A stretch of 64,000 nt of DNA from Methanosarcina acetivorans C2A. GTDB lineage: Archaea; Halobacteriota; Methanosarcinia; Methanosarcinales; Methanosarcinaceae. A model generated the notes under the pieces. It saw only the letters and a list, made by a program, of their open reading frames with translations. It was not told the origin of the DNA and ran no database searches. Shown one piece after another: positions 25,562 to 35,225 of this stretch. The stretch is taken from assembly GCF_000007345.1 (NCBI RefSeq), contig NC_003552.1, positions 620,001 through 684,000 on the forward strand. The letters are read 5' to 3'. The translations under genes and the position numbers were made by a program. The stretch's first letter is position 1. Every line of letters begins with the position of its first letter.

Positions 25562-28500
25562 ATGAAAGAAAGCCTGAGAAAATCTGGCATTGATATTATT
25601 GGAGACGTGCCCTGGGGGACGCACTTCTGTCAATTCTACCAAACAAAAGAAGAGTTAGTGGAGATACTTGTTCCCTACTTCAAATCAGGGCTGGAAAATA
25701 ACGAGCTTTGCGTGTGGATCATATCAAAGCCTCTGGAAGTGAGAGAGGCAAAAGAAGCCTTGAGAAGGGTTATTCCTGATTTTGATGTTTATCTGGAGAA
25801 AGGGCAAATCGAAATCATTCCCTGCACTCACGAACATATAAATGAAGGTGTTTTCGGTTCAGAGAAAGTCATAAAAGGCCGGGTTAAGAAATCAGATCCG
25901 TTTCTGGCAGGCGGCTATGACGGGCTCAGGACAGCAGGGGACACTCCCTGGTCAAAAAAAGGGGAGTTGGATGATTTTGTTGATTATGAGAGTGAAGTGG
26001 ATGCGAATATCGGCAAATATCAGACTATATCTCTGTTTCCATATTTTCTCGATATGTGCAGCACCGTAGATATTCTCAAAATTGCCTTCAACCATCAATT
26101 TGCTTTGATCAAAAAGGAAGGAAAATGGGAGCGGATAGAAAGTTCCAGCCGAAAGCGCACAGAAGAGGCTCTACGCCGGAGTGAGCAGCACTTCAGGCCG
26201 GAGAACATGCTTTCGCTTACCTTGCCTTCCCGGCAGATGGCTGAGCCGGAGCTTGCCGATATAGTTGATGCCCGTGCGATCCGTTCCCTGATGGATGATT
26301 TCTATAACTTTGCTCGCATTACCATGGCTCTGGTGGACCTCAAAGGCAATGTTCTGGTAAATGTCGGATGGCAGGACATCTGCACCAGGTTTCACAGGGT
26401 TCACCCCGAAACCTGCAAGCACTGCATAGAAAGCGACACAAAACTGTCCGCTGGCGTTGCCCCTGGAGAATTTAAGCTGTACAAATGCAAAAACAACATG
26501 TGGGACGTAGCAACCCCTATCATAGTGGACGGCCGGCATGTGGGCAATATCTTCTCAGGGCAGTTCTTTTTTGAGGAAGAAACTCCGGACTACGAGATTT
26601 TCCGATCCCAGGCTAGAAAATACGGCTTCAATGAAGAAGAATACATAGCGGCGCTTGAAAAAGTTCCGCACCTGAGCAGGGAGACTGTAGGCACATGCAT
26701 GGCTTTTTTCATGAAGCTTGCCCACATGATCTCGCAGCTAGGCTACAGCAATATCAAAATGGCCCAGTCGCTGGCGGAACGCGATGCCCTGTTGGACGCG
26801 GTACGGGAGAGCGAAGAGCGGTTCCGCTCGGTTCTTGAGCATTCCCTCGATGCGGCGTACCGGCGAAACCTTCAGACTGACAGCTATGATTACATGAGCC
26901 CGGTGATAAAGCAAATAACAGGCTTCTCTGCGAGGGAGATGAGCACGATGAGCATAAATGAAGTTCTTGGTCGCATTCATCCCGACGATCTCTCTCTGGT
27001 TAGCGCGGAACTGGCCCGGGCATTAGATGCAGGTCGTGGGACCGTCGAGTACCGGTTCAGGTGCAGGGACGGAAAATACCGCTGGCTTGCAGATCACTTC
27101 ACGGAGATAAAGGATCAGAATAGCAGGCCCCTCTTCAGGGGAGGTATCGTCCGCGACATTACCGAGCATAAGCAGGTTGAAGAGGCCCTGATAAGGAATG
27201 AGAACAAATTCCGTAGACTGGCTGAAAATTCTCCCGACATAATTACCCGGTTTGACAGACAAAAGCGGCATATATATGCCAATCCTGCAGTTGTGGAACC
27301 ATATGGCCGCTCTCCGGAAGAGATCATTGGGAAAACTCACGCTGAACTGGGAATGAATCCTGAGGAAGTACAATTCCTGGAAGAACACCATGATAATGTT
27401 TTTTCCACAGGCAAACCCGAAACAGTGGAATTTCAGCATACATCGCCCCAGGAAAAAAAGTACTATTTTAATACACTAATAGTACCGGAGTTTGCTGGCG
27501 GTGAAGTGACTTCTGTTCTTGTGATTTCCCGGGATATTACATATGCAAAAGAAGCAGAAGCCAGGTTGAAAGAAGCACATGAAAATTTAGAAAAATTAGT
27601 TGAAGAGCGAACAATACAGCTTGAGAAAGCTTACGAATCATTGAAAGAAAGCGAAAAAGGTCTGGCTGAAGCTCAAAAAATGGCTCATATCGGTAACTGG
27701 GACTGGGATATTGCAACTGATAAAGCATACTGGTCTGATGAATTATATCGTATTTATGGATGTAATCCCCAAGAATCAGGTGCAACTTACGACGAACTTT
27801 TTAATTATGTACACCCCGACGATCGAGACTATGTGGCTAATGCAATTAAGGCTCTTTTAAAAGGAAAACCATATGGTGGCATTGATTATAGGATGATTTT
27901 AGCTAATGGGAAAGAACGTATAGTTCATGCGAAGGGTGAAGTCGTTTTTGATGAGAAAAATGTTCCTATTCGAATTAAAGGAATAACTCAGGATATCACT
28001 GAGCGTAAAAAATCAGAAGAGAAAATTCAGATCTTAGCGAATATTGTGAAATCATCAAATGATGCTATTGGCACTATATCCCTTGATGGAATTATTACAA
28101 GTTGGAATGAAGAAGCAGAGCGTGTTTATGGTTATTCAGCGGAAGAAATTATCGGGAAGCACACATCCTTCGTGGCTCCACCTCATTTAGATACAGAAAC
28201 AAAAAAATTAAGTGAACTTATTAAACAGGGGAAAAAGATCCACCACTATGAGACTTCAAGGTTAAGAAAGGACGGGAAGATAATACATGTTTCAATAACT
28301 CTTTCTCCGGTTTTTGATAGCTGTGGCAAACTGACTGCAATCTCGTTTATCTCCAGGGATATAACCGAAAGAAAAAGAGTTGAAGAAAAACTTCGGGAAA
28401 GTGAGGAGAAGTACCGCAACATCGTAGAGACAGCCAACGAAGGAATATTCATAACAGATGCCGAGACCATAGTCACCTATGCTAATAAGAAAATGACGGA

Positions 28501-29428
28501 TATGCTCGGATACACTCTGGAAGAAGTTATTGGCAGAGCTATATGGGACTTCGTCACTGAAGAGGGTAAGGCTATAATCAAACTGAATCAGGAAAGAAGA
28601 CGGCAGGGTATTAATGAGAGCTACGAATTGAAATTAATATGTAAAGGTGGCTCATCCTTATGGGGGCTAATAAGTGCTAAATCCCTTTTTGGCAAAGATG
28701 GCAGGTTTATGGGCTCGATAAGTATGCTAACTGACATCACCAAGCGAAAAGAGGCTGAAGAAGCTCTGGAAAATATCGAAATCGCCCGCAAACAGGAAAT
28801 CCACCACAGGATCAAGAATAATCTGCAGGTAATCTCCTCTCTGCTGGATCTTCAGGCTGAAAAATTCAATAACAGAGAGGATATTAAGGATTCGGAAATT
28901 CTGGAAGCCTTCAGGGAGAGTCAGGACAGAGTAATATCAATGGCTCTTATCCATGAGGAACTGTACAAAGGTGGAGGGTTTGACACCCTGAACTTTTCAT
29001 CGTATATTGAGGAACTCGCTGAGAATCTTTTCCAGACATACAGCCTTGGAAAGGCTGATATCAGCTTAAAAATGGATCTTGAAGAAAGAATCTTTTTTGA
29101 TATGGATATTGCTGTCCCGTTAGGAATAATTGTTAATGAACTCGTTTCTAACTCTCTCAAGCACGCCTTCACTGAGGGAGAAGAAGGGGAAATTCGAATC
29201 CGGCTTTGCCGGGAAAAAAAGAATAACGAACTGGATAAATCTCTTTTCAGCCTGACAATTTCAGATAACGGAAATGGAATTCCTGAAAACGTAGAATTAA
29301 AAAGTTTTGAATCACTCGGACTGCAGTTAGTGAGCATCCTTGTTGACCAGCTGGATGGAAAAATCGAGCTTAAGCAAGAGCAGGGGACAAAATTCAGAAT
29401 TACATTCAAGGTAGCGGAAAGGCCATAA
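25562..29428 (+). CDS. MEDS/PocR/multi-PAS sensor histidine kinase 2
   Basis: A 1288-residue paralogue of kinase 1. The start is ATG 25562 behind AGGAGG; the frame is open 60 codons upstream, but similarity to kinase 1 begins at MKESLRKSGIDIIG. Order: MEDS (1-190, GDVPWGTHFCQFYQTKEE). A PocR sensory domain (about 220-400) replaces the first PAS and GAF of kinase 1 and carries the cysteines GWQDICTRFHRVHPETCKHC and YKCKNNMWDVATPI. Then come about five PAS domains with a coiled coil (ENLEKLVEERTIQLEKAYESLKES), HisKA_2 EIHHRIKNNLQVISSLLDLQ (His1081/His1082) and a HATPase (NELVSNSLKHAF, SDNGNGIPEN). The ends are nearly identical to kinase 1 while the middle has been swapped. PocR domains in other proteins are proposed to bind small hydrocarbon derivatives. 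The ligand here is unknown. Confidence 0.92.
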   Translation: MKESLRKSGIDIIGDVPWGTHFCQFYQTKEELVEILVPYFKSGLENNELCVWIISKPLEVREAKEALRRVIPDFDVYLEKGQIEIIPCTHEHINEGVFGSEKVIKGRVKKSDPFLAGGYDGLRTAGDTPWSKKGELDDFVDYESEVDANIGKYQTISLFPYFLDMCSTVDILKIAFNHQFALIKKEGKWERIESSSRKRTEEALRRSEQHFRPENMLSLTLPSRQMAEPELADIVDARAIRSLMDDFYNFARITMALVDLKGNVLVNVGWQDICTRFHRVHPETCKHCIESDTKLSAGVAPGEFKLYKCKNNMWDVATPIIVDGRHVGNIFSGQFFFEEETPDYEIFRSQARKYGFNEEEYIAALEKVPHLSRETVGTCMAFFMKLAHMISQLGYSNIKMAQSLAERDALLDAVRESEERFRSVLEHSLDAAYRRNLQTDSYDYMSPVIKQITGFSAREMSTMSINEVLGRIHPDDLSLVSAELARALDAGRGTVEYRFRCRDGKYRWLADHFTEIKDQNSRPLFRGGIVRDITEHKQVEEALIRNENKFRRLAENSPDIITRFDRQKRHIYANPAVVEPYGRSPEEIIGKTHAELGMNPEEVQFLEEHHDNVFSTGKPETVEFQHTSPQEKKYYFNTLIVPEFAGGEVTSVLVISRDITYAKEAEARLKEAHENLEKLVEERTIQLEKAYESLKESEKGLAEAQKMAHIGNWDWDIATDKAYWSDELYRIYGCNPQESGATYDELFNYVHPDDRDYVANAIKALLKGKPYGGIDYRMILANGKERIVHAKGEVVFDEKNVPIRIKGITQDITERKKSEEKIQILANIVKSSNDAIGTISLDGIITSWNEEAERVYGYSAEEIIGKHTSFVAPPHLDTETKKLSELIKQGKKIHHYETSRLRKDGKIIHVSITLSPVFDSCGKLTAISFISRDITERKRVEEKLRESEEKYRNIVETANEGIFITDAETIVTYANKKMTDMLGYTLEEVIGRAIWDFVTEEGKAIIKLNQERRRQGINESYELKLICKGGSSLWGLISAKSLFGKDGRFMGSISMLTDITKRKEAEEALENIEIARKQEIHHRIKNNLQVISSLLDLQAEKFNNREDIKDSEILEAFRESQDRVISMALIHEELYKGGGFDTLNFSSYIEELAENLFQTYSLGKADISLKMDLEERIFFDMDIAVPLGIIVNELVSNSLKHAFTEGEEGEIRIRLCREKKNNELDKSLFSLTISDNGNGIPENVELKSFESLGLQLVSILVDQLDGKIELKQEQGTKFRITFKVAERP

Positions 29429-29745
29429 TCCCTGATAAACTATACAGTGTCCTGAAAGCGCTCACATCCAAATGACCTTTCATGCCCTCTTTTCTCGTTG
29501 ATAGTAAAATCTTCAGTCCTGCACTCGACCGGAGCTTTACTTCCTGTTCTCTTTTCGCAGCTTCCTTTTTAAATGTCAGAGCATTAACTGTAGAATATGA
29601 AGTCCTTTTTTATATCATGAAAAAAGTCTGGGTCAACTGTAACCTTATAAGTTTTCTCTCCCGGATATTAAACATCAAAGGTCAAAGAATAATTGTTTAC
29701 TCCAAAATAGTACTAAAAAACGTCAGTTTGATGATCTGGCTAGAA

Positions 29746-29880
29746 AACTTATATATAGTCGATTAAATGTCAATTATGGAGTTCAAATATACTTTCCATA
29801 CTCATCGCCTGAACTCCATGCTCCTGGGGCAGGATTATGCCGGTTTTGGAAGTACTGGCTTATCTGGCCCTGCTTCTCGG
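29746..29880 (+). promoter_or_regulatory. Leader element A: promoter plus GGAGTTCA/TGAACTCC stem
   Basis: A TATA-like box (CTTATATATAG, about 29748-29758) lies about 20 nt upstream of GGAGTTCA (29778-29785), which pairs with TGAACTCC (29810-29817) across a 24-nt loop. After it comes atgctcctggggcaggatta, shared with leader B. The spacing suggests that the stem sits at the very 5' end of the mRNA of the next gene (start 29933). Confidence 0.6.
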
Positions 29881-29932
29881 GAAATTAGGGAACTTGTTAA
29901 TTATGTGAAAGGATAAAAGCGGATGAGTAAAA

Positions 29933-30793
29933 GTGAGAAAAAAGAATTTACTACTCCTGGCTATATTTACCGTTCTTTTTGTTGTAGGCATATTTGCTCA
30001 TGCTATTTATATGGATGCAGAGGACTGGAGAGAGCCGGGTCGAAGATATAGTTGTGTATATAGTGTCAGGGTGGGCGGCCTTTCCGGAAGGGAAGTTGTC
30101 GGAACTACGGTGATAATGGTTCCTATTCCTGCAACAAAAGAAGGCAAGTTTTTTACTCCACCTGCCCAGAAGGATCCCTATTTTAGCCAGAGACTGATAC
30201 ATGAAATCCTTGACTGGCCTGAACAACACCGTAAAGGACCCTATTTCAAAAATGCGACTGAAGTTTTTGACAACAAAAAGATATCCGGGAACTGGACAAC
30301 ATTCATTGCAGAAACTGATAAAGGTTATATGTATGGGTTCAGGACAAATGAGACAAGGCTTGAAGATATCTCTTTTGGTAGAGAATTCGTTGCAGACTAC
30401 TTCGATATTTTCGATCCCATAAATAATGGAAGCCCTGTATTGTATCCCGTTGAAAACGTTTCTGAAATCTCTGTAGTTCCTTATGGATACGCTAAGTATG
30501 CCTCAAATCCGACATATGACACATATGTCTACTTAAGCGATAATCTGGAAGGAGGAGAAACAGTATCTTTCAATATCGAATTGGAGGCAAATAATGATCC
30601 GACGGAATGGCCTGAAGAGTACTGTGGTTATTACACTAATCTACTATTAACAAAAGTTAATGACACAGGCTATGTAAAAGTCCGGGCTATTCTCGGACAG
30701 GTCGTGCCGCATAGGAGTAACTCTGCTTCTTTATGGAGTAGTCAGTATGTTTTAGATTTTTATGGTGAGGAGACCTCTGACACTGAAAGTTAA
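29933..30793 (+). CDS. Unrecognised exported/membrane-anchored protein
   Basis: I do not recognise this 286-residue protein. It starts at GTG 29933 with an N-terminal hydrophobic helix (KKNLLLLAIFTVLFVVGIFAHAIYM) that is either a signal peptide or an anchor. The rest is extracellular in character: Asp/Asn-rich, several N-glycosylation sequons (NATE, NWTT, NETR, NVSE, NDTG), and alternating beta-type segments (YSVRVGGLSGREVVGTTVIMVPIP; EISVVPYGYAKYASNPTYDTYVYLSDNLEGGETVSFNIEL). Beta-sandwich surface protein is the likely structure. It is preceded by leader element A, and no operon partner is evident. A GCGAC-TATTG-GTCGC hairpin at 30805-30819 follows the stop. Confidence 0.7.
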   Translation: MRKKNLLLLAIFTVLFVVGIFAHAIYMDAEDWREPGRRYSCVYSVRVGGLSGREVVGTTVIMVPIPATKEGKFFTPPAQKDPYFSQRLIHEILDWPEQHRKGPYFKNATEVFDNKKISGNWTTFIAETDKGYMYGFRTNETRLEDISFGREFVADYFDIFDPINNGSPVLYPVENVSEISVVPYGYAKYASNPTYDTYVYLSDNLEGGETVSFNIELEANNDPTEWPEEYCGYYTNLLLTKVNDTGYVKVRAILGQVVPHRSNSASLWSSQYVLDFYGEETSDTES

Positions 30794-30819
30794 ACTGTTG
30801 AGTTGCGACTATTGGTCGC

Positions 30820-31080
30820 CTTTGTCAGAGCCTCTTAATAGCTGGCTGAAATTATAAGAAGCTATTGACCGGTTAGAAACATCCATCAATCATATGCAGG
30901 GATTGGGTTATGTGAACGCTCTTCCTAACTAAGCAATTATCTTCAACTTACACAAAATAGAGAAGAGCTGAAAACTTTAGTATTTTTCAGTGTGGAAAAC
31001 GAATGTGGGAACTATCATCTTATAAGTTTTCTGACCAGAGTCTTTAACAATCATTAATTACAGGCTTTTTGTGTATTTGA
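30820..31080. other. Intergenic DNA before leader B
   Basis: No gene is seen. Together with leader B and the following 260 bp it makes 726 bp between coding regions (30794-31519). The stretch 31010-31060 (cttataagttttctgaccag) recurs near 29650 and 41415 in similar form, so this DNA also shares ancestry with other intergenic pieces of the region. Confidence 0.4.
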
Positions 31081-31119
31081 AATAAGTATGGTAAACCATT
31101 AGTTTGATGATCTGGCTAG

Positions 31120-31270
31120 AAAACTTATATAGTGTCTATTAAATGTCAAGTATGGAGTTCTTATTGACTTTCCCGACTCGCTTGAACTCCATGCTCTTGG
31201 GGCAGGATTATACCAGTTTTGGAAGTACTGGTTTCTCTGGTTCTGCCTCTCGAGTAAAGAAAAGGGCTGA
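31120..31270 (+). promoter_or_regulatory. Leader element B: promoter plus GGAGTTC/GAACTCC stem
   Basis: AACTTATATAG (about 31122-31132) is followed by GGAGTTC (31154-31160) and GAACTCC (31184-31190). The promoter part is nearly the same as in leader A (tttgatgatctggctagaaa). The stretch after the stem (ggggcaggatta, ggaagtactgg) is also shared with A. The next start codon (31520) is 330 nt further on, so the leader would be unusually long here. Confidence 0.55.
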
Positions 31271-31519
31271 AGGTGTGATACCAAAGAAGAAACCTGAAGG
31301 AACGATAATTTCAGCAATGTTGCTGAGCGAATTTGTGTTTTTTTTGGGTACTTAAACATTGACCGAAGAAACGGTTGTTATAACATTTACGGACTGTTAT
31401 ATCGGTTTTGGAGCCAGGGATAGAGCTGGGGATAATTATTCTGGCAGAGGAACTGCTGGTGGAAAAAATTTTGTAAAATAGTATTATTCTTACCTTTTTT
31501 AGGGAGATTTGGTGATAAT

Positions 31520-32707
31520 ATGGGTAAAAAATCAGTTCTTATTTTTTTGATGTTAGTCCTGCTTTCAGGACTTGCATCTGCAGATACTTACAATGTGTCC
31601 GGCCAGAATGAAATATTAGGGGAAAAGACTTTAGAGGAAAATAATGGCTGGTCAGAGATACCTGTGTATGATGTACCGTACTATACCTGGCACGATAGTC
31701 CGGAGACAACAATCTTCCTGCTCTCAAAATTAAGCGAAGAATCTCTTACAAACTGTACGAACCCTGAAAGTCCTGTATATGACCCCAACGTGTTACAAGC
31801 ATATGGAAGTGTTCCGGCGATTAAAAATGCTTCCCAGCTAACTGAGTTCAGTTCAACCCTGCAGGCTGTAAGGGACAGTTCTATTCGTGAGGCAAAGCCT
31901 TATCTTTATCCTGACGGTCCGATAGTTTACTACGGGGGCGGTCCTATGCCAGGGTATTTTTTGATCAAACTCTATGACTATGGGGGTAACAAAACCGCTT
32001 ATCTCGAAACCGAGTTAAAAGATATCTACAACGTTGTGGAAAAGAATGCTAATAAAGCCGGACTTGATGAAGTCCCGGTCATATTTTGTCTCTGGGATAA
32101 GACAGCAATATTTTGTTTTCCTGAAAATAAACCTGGCTTCGGCAAAGATGTTGTCCAGCTAACAGATGTTTGCTTCCCGGCGTGTTTTTATTATATAGTT
32201 AATTCCTCCTCATTGCAAATTATACAAAACAGTTCGCTCCCCGAAATAAAACCATACCTCTACCCCGAAGGCCCGATAATTGCCTACGGTTCCGACACCA
32301 TGGATCAAATTTTCCCTATAGAACTCTATTATGAAGGAAACGAAACAATCTATTCCCAAAGCGAACTTACTGAAATATATAATATTGTGGAAAAACATGC
32401 AAAAAGAGCCGGTCTTGATGGCGTTTCCGTTGAGTTCTACAACGAGAAGGGTAAAGTGCGTTTTGATAATTACTATAATAAATCATATTTCCGGCCCGGT
32501 AACCTAACTTCATGGAGTAGCGGCGGGATAGAAAATTCCACATTAAACAGCTCGGCCCGATTAAACGATCCGGAAAATACTACCTTTTCGGTAGGAGATA
32601 AAAATACTACTTTTTCGGTAGGGGATAATGTCTTTCCTATAGGGATATTCATCATGCCGCACCGATTGGGTTATGCTCAACAATCCGGGAAATTTTTGGG
32701 ATTGTAA
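31520..32707 (+). CDS. Secreted protein with two internal repeat domains
   Basis: A 395-residue exported protein of unknown function. The signal peptide is KKSVLIFLMLVLLSGLASA, with cleavage probably before DTYN. Two similar modules of about 70 residues are seen. The first is at roughly 118-190 (REAKPYLYPDGPIVYYGGGPMPGYFLIKLY ... LKDIYNVVEKNANKAGLDEVPVIF). The second is at about 240-315 (PEIKPYLYPEGPIIAYGSDTMDQIFPIELY ... LTEIYNIVEKHAKRAGLDGVSVEF). Between them is a cysteine-containing linker (VCFPACFYY). The tail has a duplicated 'NTTFSVGDK/N' and no membrane anchor. ATG 31520 is preceded by AGGGAG at 31501-31506, somewhat far from the start. No family is recognised. Confidence 0.75.
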   Translation: MGKKSVLIFLMLVLLSGLASADTYNVSGQNEILGEKTLEENNGWSEIPVYDVPYYTWHDSPETTIFLLSKLSEESLTNCTNPESPVYDPNVLQAYGSVPAIKNASQLTEFSSTLQAVRDSSIREAKPYLYPDGPIVYYGGGPMPGYFLIKLYDYGGNKTAYLETELKDIYNVVEKNANKAGLDEVPVIFCLWDKTAIFCFPENKPGFGKDVVQLTDVCFPACFYYIVNSSSLQIIQNSSLPEIKPYLYPEGPIIAYGSDTMDQIFPIELYYEGNETIYSQSELTEIYNIVEKHAKRAGLDGVSVEFYNEKGKVRFDNYYNKSYFRPGNLTSWSSGGIENSTLNSSARLNDPENTTFSVGDKNTTFSVGDNVFPIGIFIMPHRLGYAQQSGKFLGL

Positions 32708-32831
32708 TTGTAATAAACTAAGCTTTACATTCCCGGTTTCGGTATGCTGCTTTAATTTTCTAATTTTTAAATTTTCTTACTTTTTATGAATCTGCCTTCT
32801 TAAACCAAAATCAAGATTTGAGGGATTTGAC

Positions 32832-35138
32832 TTGAAAGTAAAGGCATTGAAAATAAGGGCATTGATAGTTATCTTCCTGCTGGCGATAACTCTTATTTCC
32901 GGGTCCGGCTGCATTGACAGCAGTAGCGAACCGGTTAACGAAACCGGCCTGGAAGAAATGACAGATAATAAAGAAGATGATCCGAGCGATTCATTTAACG
33001 ATTCCATAAGAACCGCTTCTCCAGATAATTTATCCGAAAAGAGCAATACTCTTGGACTTGATAAGGAAAGCTCCTTTTCCGGATATTACAGTAAAGAAAA
33101 CCCGCAGTTCGAGGCTGATGTTCCTGCTTATTCCCTGCCTCTAAAGGCTTCTGAAATTGAAAATTATGACGATTTCATCAGGGAAATTCCCCTGACGAAC
33201 GAAAGCAGGGATCTGTTGTACAAAAATGGATTTGTTGTGCTCAAGAGTGGAGATTACGAAAACCCACCTGGAGTGGGAGACACGCTGGTAAATTCTACTT
33301 ATAATGACCTGAAAGTGGCTGATGTTCCTATTTTCATCACATCGGATTCTCTTCTTCACCTTTATCACATCCAGTTTGATGAGACACTAAAAAGGGCAGA
33401 ATCTGAGGAATTTTACGACGAGCTCTGGAAACTTGACAAAGCTCTCCTTGATGTCTCCGTAGAGGATTATGACAGCGCTTCAGGGCTGGAAAAGGAAGCT
33501 GCAAGAAGAAATGTTGCATACTTTGCAGTGGCTTTGAAACTACTTGAGCCGGAATCTTACCAGATAGGGGAATCACGGGAAGATTCGGGGGATATTCTAC
33601 TCTTCGTCTCTCAGGAAGCAAAACAATACAGTGTCGAAGTCCCCTCTTTTGTAGAAACCGATGTAGAGGCCGAACTGCGCTTAATAGAAGCCCGGGAAGG
33701 AGGAGTGTCTCCAATTTTCAAGTACGGGGAAGATTATTCTCAGTACGCCCCAAGGGGCCATTACACTCGCTCTGAGAAACTGCAGAACTACTTCAAGGCC
33801 ATGATGTGGCACGGCAGAATGAGTATGTTGCTCCAACCTGACATGATTTCTGCGGAAGATACGGAAAAGGAAGCAAAAATTCAGACTATTCAGGCCTTTT
33901 TAATTTCCGACCATTTTGACAGGGACAAAGAGCTCCGGGATAGGTGGGACAGGATTTACGAGGTGACGGCTTTTTATGTCGGTTATTCCGACGACCTCGG
34001 GCCTTATGAATATGCAAAAGCCCTGGATACCGTCTTTGGGGGTAATAGATATGGAGTGAGTTTCGACAACGAAAGCCTGGCGGAACTGAAAACCGAGCTG
34101 GAAATATATGAAAGTCCGAAAATCTACGGCGGAACCGGTGGAATAATTCAGGCAGGCTCCGAAACTGAATACAAAACTCTTGATTCTACAAAGGGTTTCA
34201 GGTTCATGGGTCAGCGATATACGCCAGACTCCTATATCTTCCAGAATCTCGGTTTCCCTGCCCTGAATATCATGGATCTTCTCGGTTCTGAAAGAGCCAC
34301 GGAACACCTTAAAAATATGGGTATTTCCGAAAACGAAGAATATGAACTCAGCCATCAATCTCTGGAATACGAGTTCGGAGCTTTTGATGAAGAAGCCTGG
34401 AATAAAAACCTTTACTGGGCTCAACTATATGCCTTAAAGCCCCTCCTTGTAAGTTATCCTGAGGGTTATCCTACTTTTATGCAGACCGAAGCCTGGGAAG
34501 ACAAACAGCTTAATGCCGCCCTTGCTTCCTGGACCGAGCTCAGGCACGACACTATCCTTTATGCAAAACAGGCTTACTTCATGGGCTCTCCTCAAATTCA
34601 GGAAGAAAAACCTGTAGAGGGATATGTGGAACCGGTTCCGGAGTTTTATGCCCGGATGCTTGCCCTTACCAAAATGGCACATTCCGGATTAAATGATATG
34701 GAAGTGCTTGATGAGCAGTCGGATAAAGACTTTACAACTCTTGAAAACACCCTTGAAAGGCTGCTGGAAATCTCAATTAAAGAGCTTGAAAACGAAGAGC
34801 TGACGGATGAAGAGTATGAGTTCATAAGGAATTTTGATCAGAATATAGCTCCAATGCTTGAGAACGTAGATATCAAGTCCCAGATGTCCACTCTGGTTGC
34901 GGATGTTTATACAGGTCCGGGAGGAAATGTCTTGGAAGAAGGGACCGGAAAACTGGACCTGATGGTTGTAGCTTATAAACAGCCCGACGGCAGGATCGTG
35001 CTTGGAGCAGGTCCAGTAATGAGTTACTATGAGTTCTGGCAACCTTTGGGAGAAAGGTTGACTGATGAAGAATGGAGATCGATGCTGAATAATAACCCTC
35101 CTGAAAGACCGGAGTGGATAAGTTCCTTTAGGGGGTAA
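32832..35138 (+). CDS. DUF3160 lipoprotein, copy 1
   Basis: A 768-residue lipoprotein of the DUF3160 (PF11369) family. It starts at TTG 32832 with GAGGG about 10 nt upstream, an arrangement shared by all five copies. The signal KIRALIVIFLLAITLISGSGC ends in a lipobox Cys, and a Glu/Asp/Ser-rich spacer follows (about 30-85). The large domain has the fixed blocks PIFITSDSLLHLYHIQFDETLK, KAMMWHGRMSMLL, ISDHFDRDKELRDRWDRIYEVTAFYVGYSDDLGPYEYAKALD, GFRFMGQRYTPDSYI, PTFMQTEAWEDKQLNAALASWTELRHDTILYAKQ and GTGKLDLMVVAYKQPDGRIVLGAGPVMSYYEFWQP. Conserved His/Asp/Glu (LHLYH, MWHGR, LRHDT) suggest a metal or active site, but no activity is known. It is closest to copy 3 in its middle part. Confidence 0.88.
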   Translation: MKVKALKIRALIVIFLLAITLISGSGCIDSSSEPVNETGLEEMTDNKEDDPSDSFNDSIRTASPDNLSEKSNTLGLDKESSFSGYYSKENPQFEADVPAYSLPLKASEIENYDDFIREIPLTNESRDLLYKNGFVVLKSGDYENPPGVGDTLVNSTYNDLKVADVPIFITSDSLLHLYHIQFDETLKRAESEEFYDELWKLDKALLDVSVEDYDSASGLEKEAARRNVAYFAVALKLLEPESYQIGESREDSGDILLFVSQEAKQYSVEVPSFVETDVEAELRLIEAREGGVSPIFKYGEDYSQYAPRGHYTRSEKLQNYFKAMMWHGRMSMLLQPDMISAEDTEKEAKIQTIQAFLISDHFDRDKELRDRWDRIYEVTAFYVGYSDDLGPYEYAKALDTVFGGNRYGVSFDNESLAELKTELEIYESPKIYGGTGGIIQAGSETEYKTLDSTKGFRFMGQRYTPDSYIFQNLGFPALNIMDLLGSERATEHLKNMGISENEEYELSHQSLEYEFGAFDEEAWNKNLYWAQLYALKPLLVSYPEGYPTFMQTEAWEDKQLNAALASWTELRHDTILYAKQAYFMGSPQIQEEKPVEGYVEPVPEFYARMLALTKMAHSGLNDMEVLDEQSDKDFTTLENTLERLLEISIKELENEELTDEEYEFIRNFDQNIAPMLENVDIKSQMSTLVADVYTGPGGNVLEEGTGKLDLMVVAYKQPDGRIVLGAGPVMSYYEFWQPLGERLTDEEWRSMLNNNPPERPEWISSFRG

Positions 35139-35225
35139 AAGATGCTATTTTGGATAGGCTATCTTTTTCACTTTCTTTTTTGAGCCTGTTCACTAAAACC
35201 AAATTCAAGATGTGAGGGATTTGAT

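Noticed and set aside
20700-29428. Idea that the two kinases form an operon with a response regulator
   Set aside because: More than 800 bp with promoter-like DNA separates them and no receiver-domain gene occurs on either side.
31143-31355. 70-residue open frame over leader B
   Set aside because: It begins inside the promoter/stem region, has no ribosome site, resembles no protein, and the corresponding frame is not kept in leaders A, C and D.
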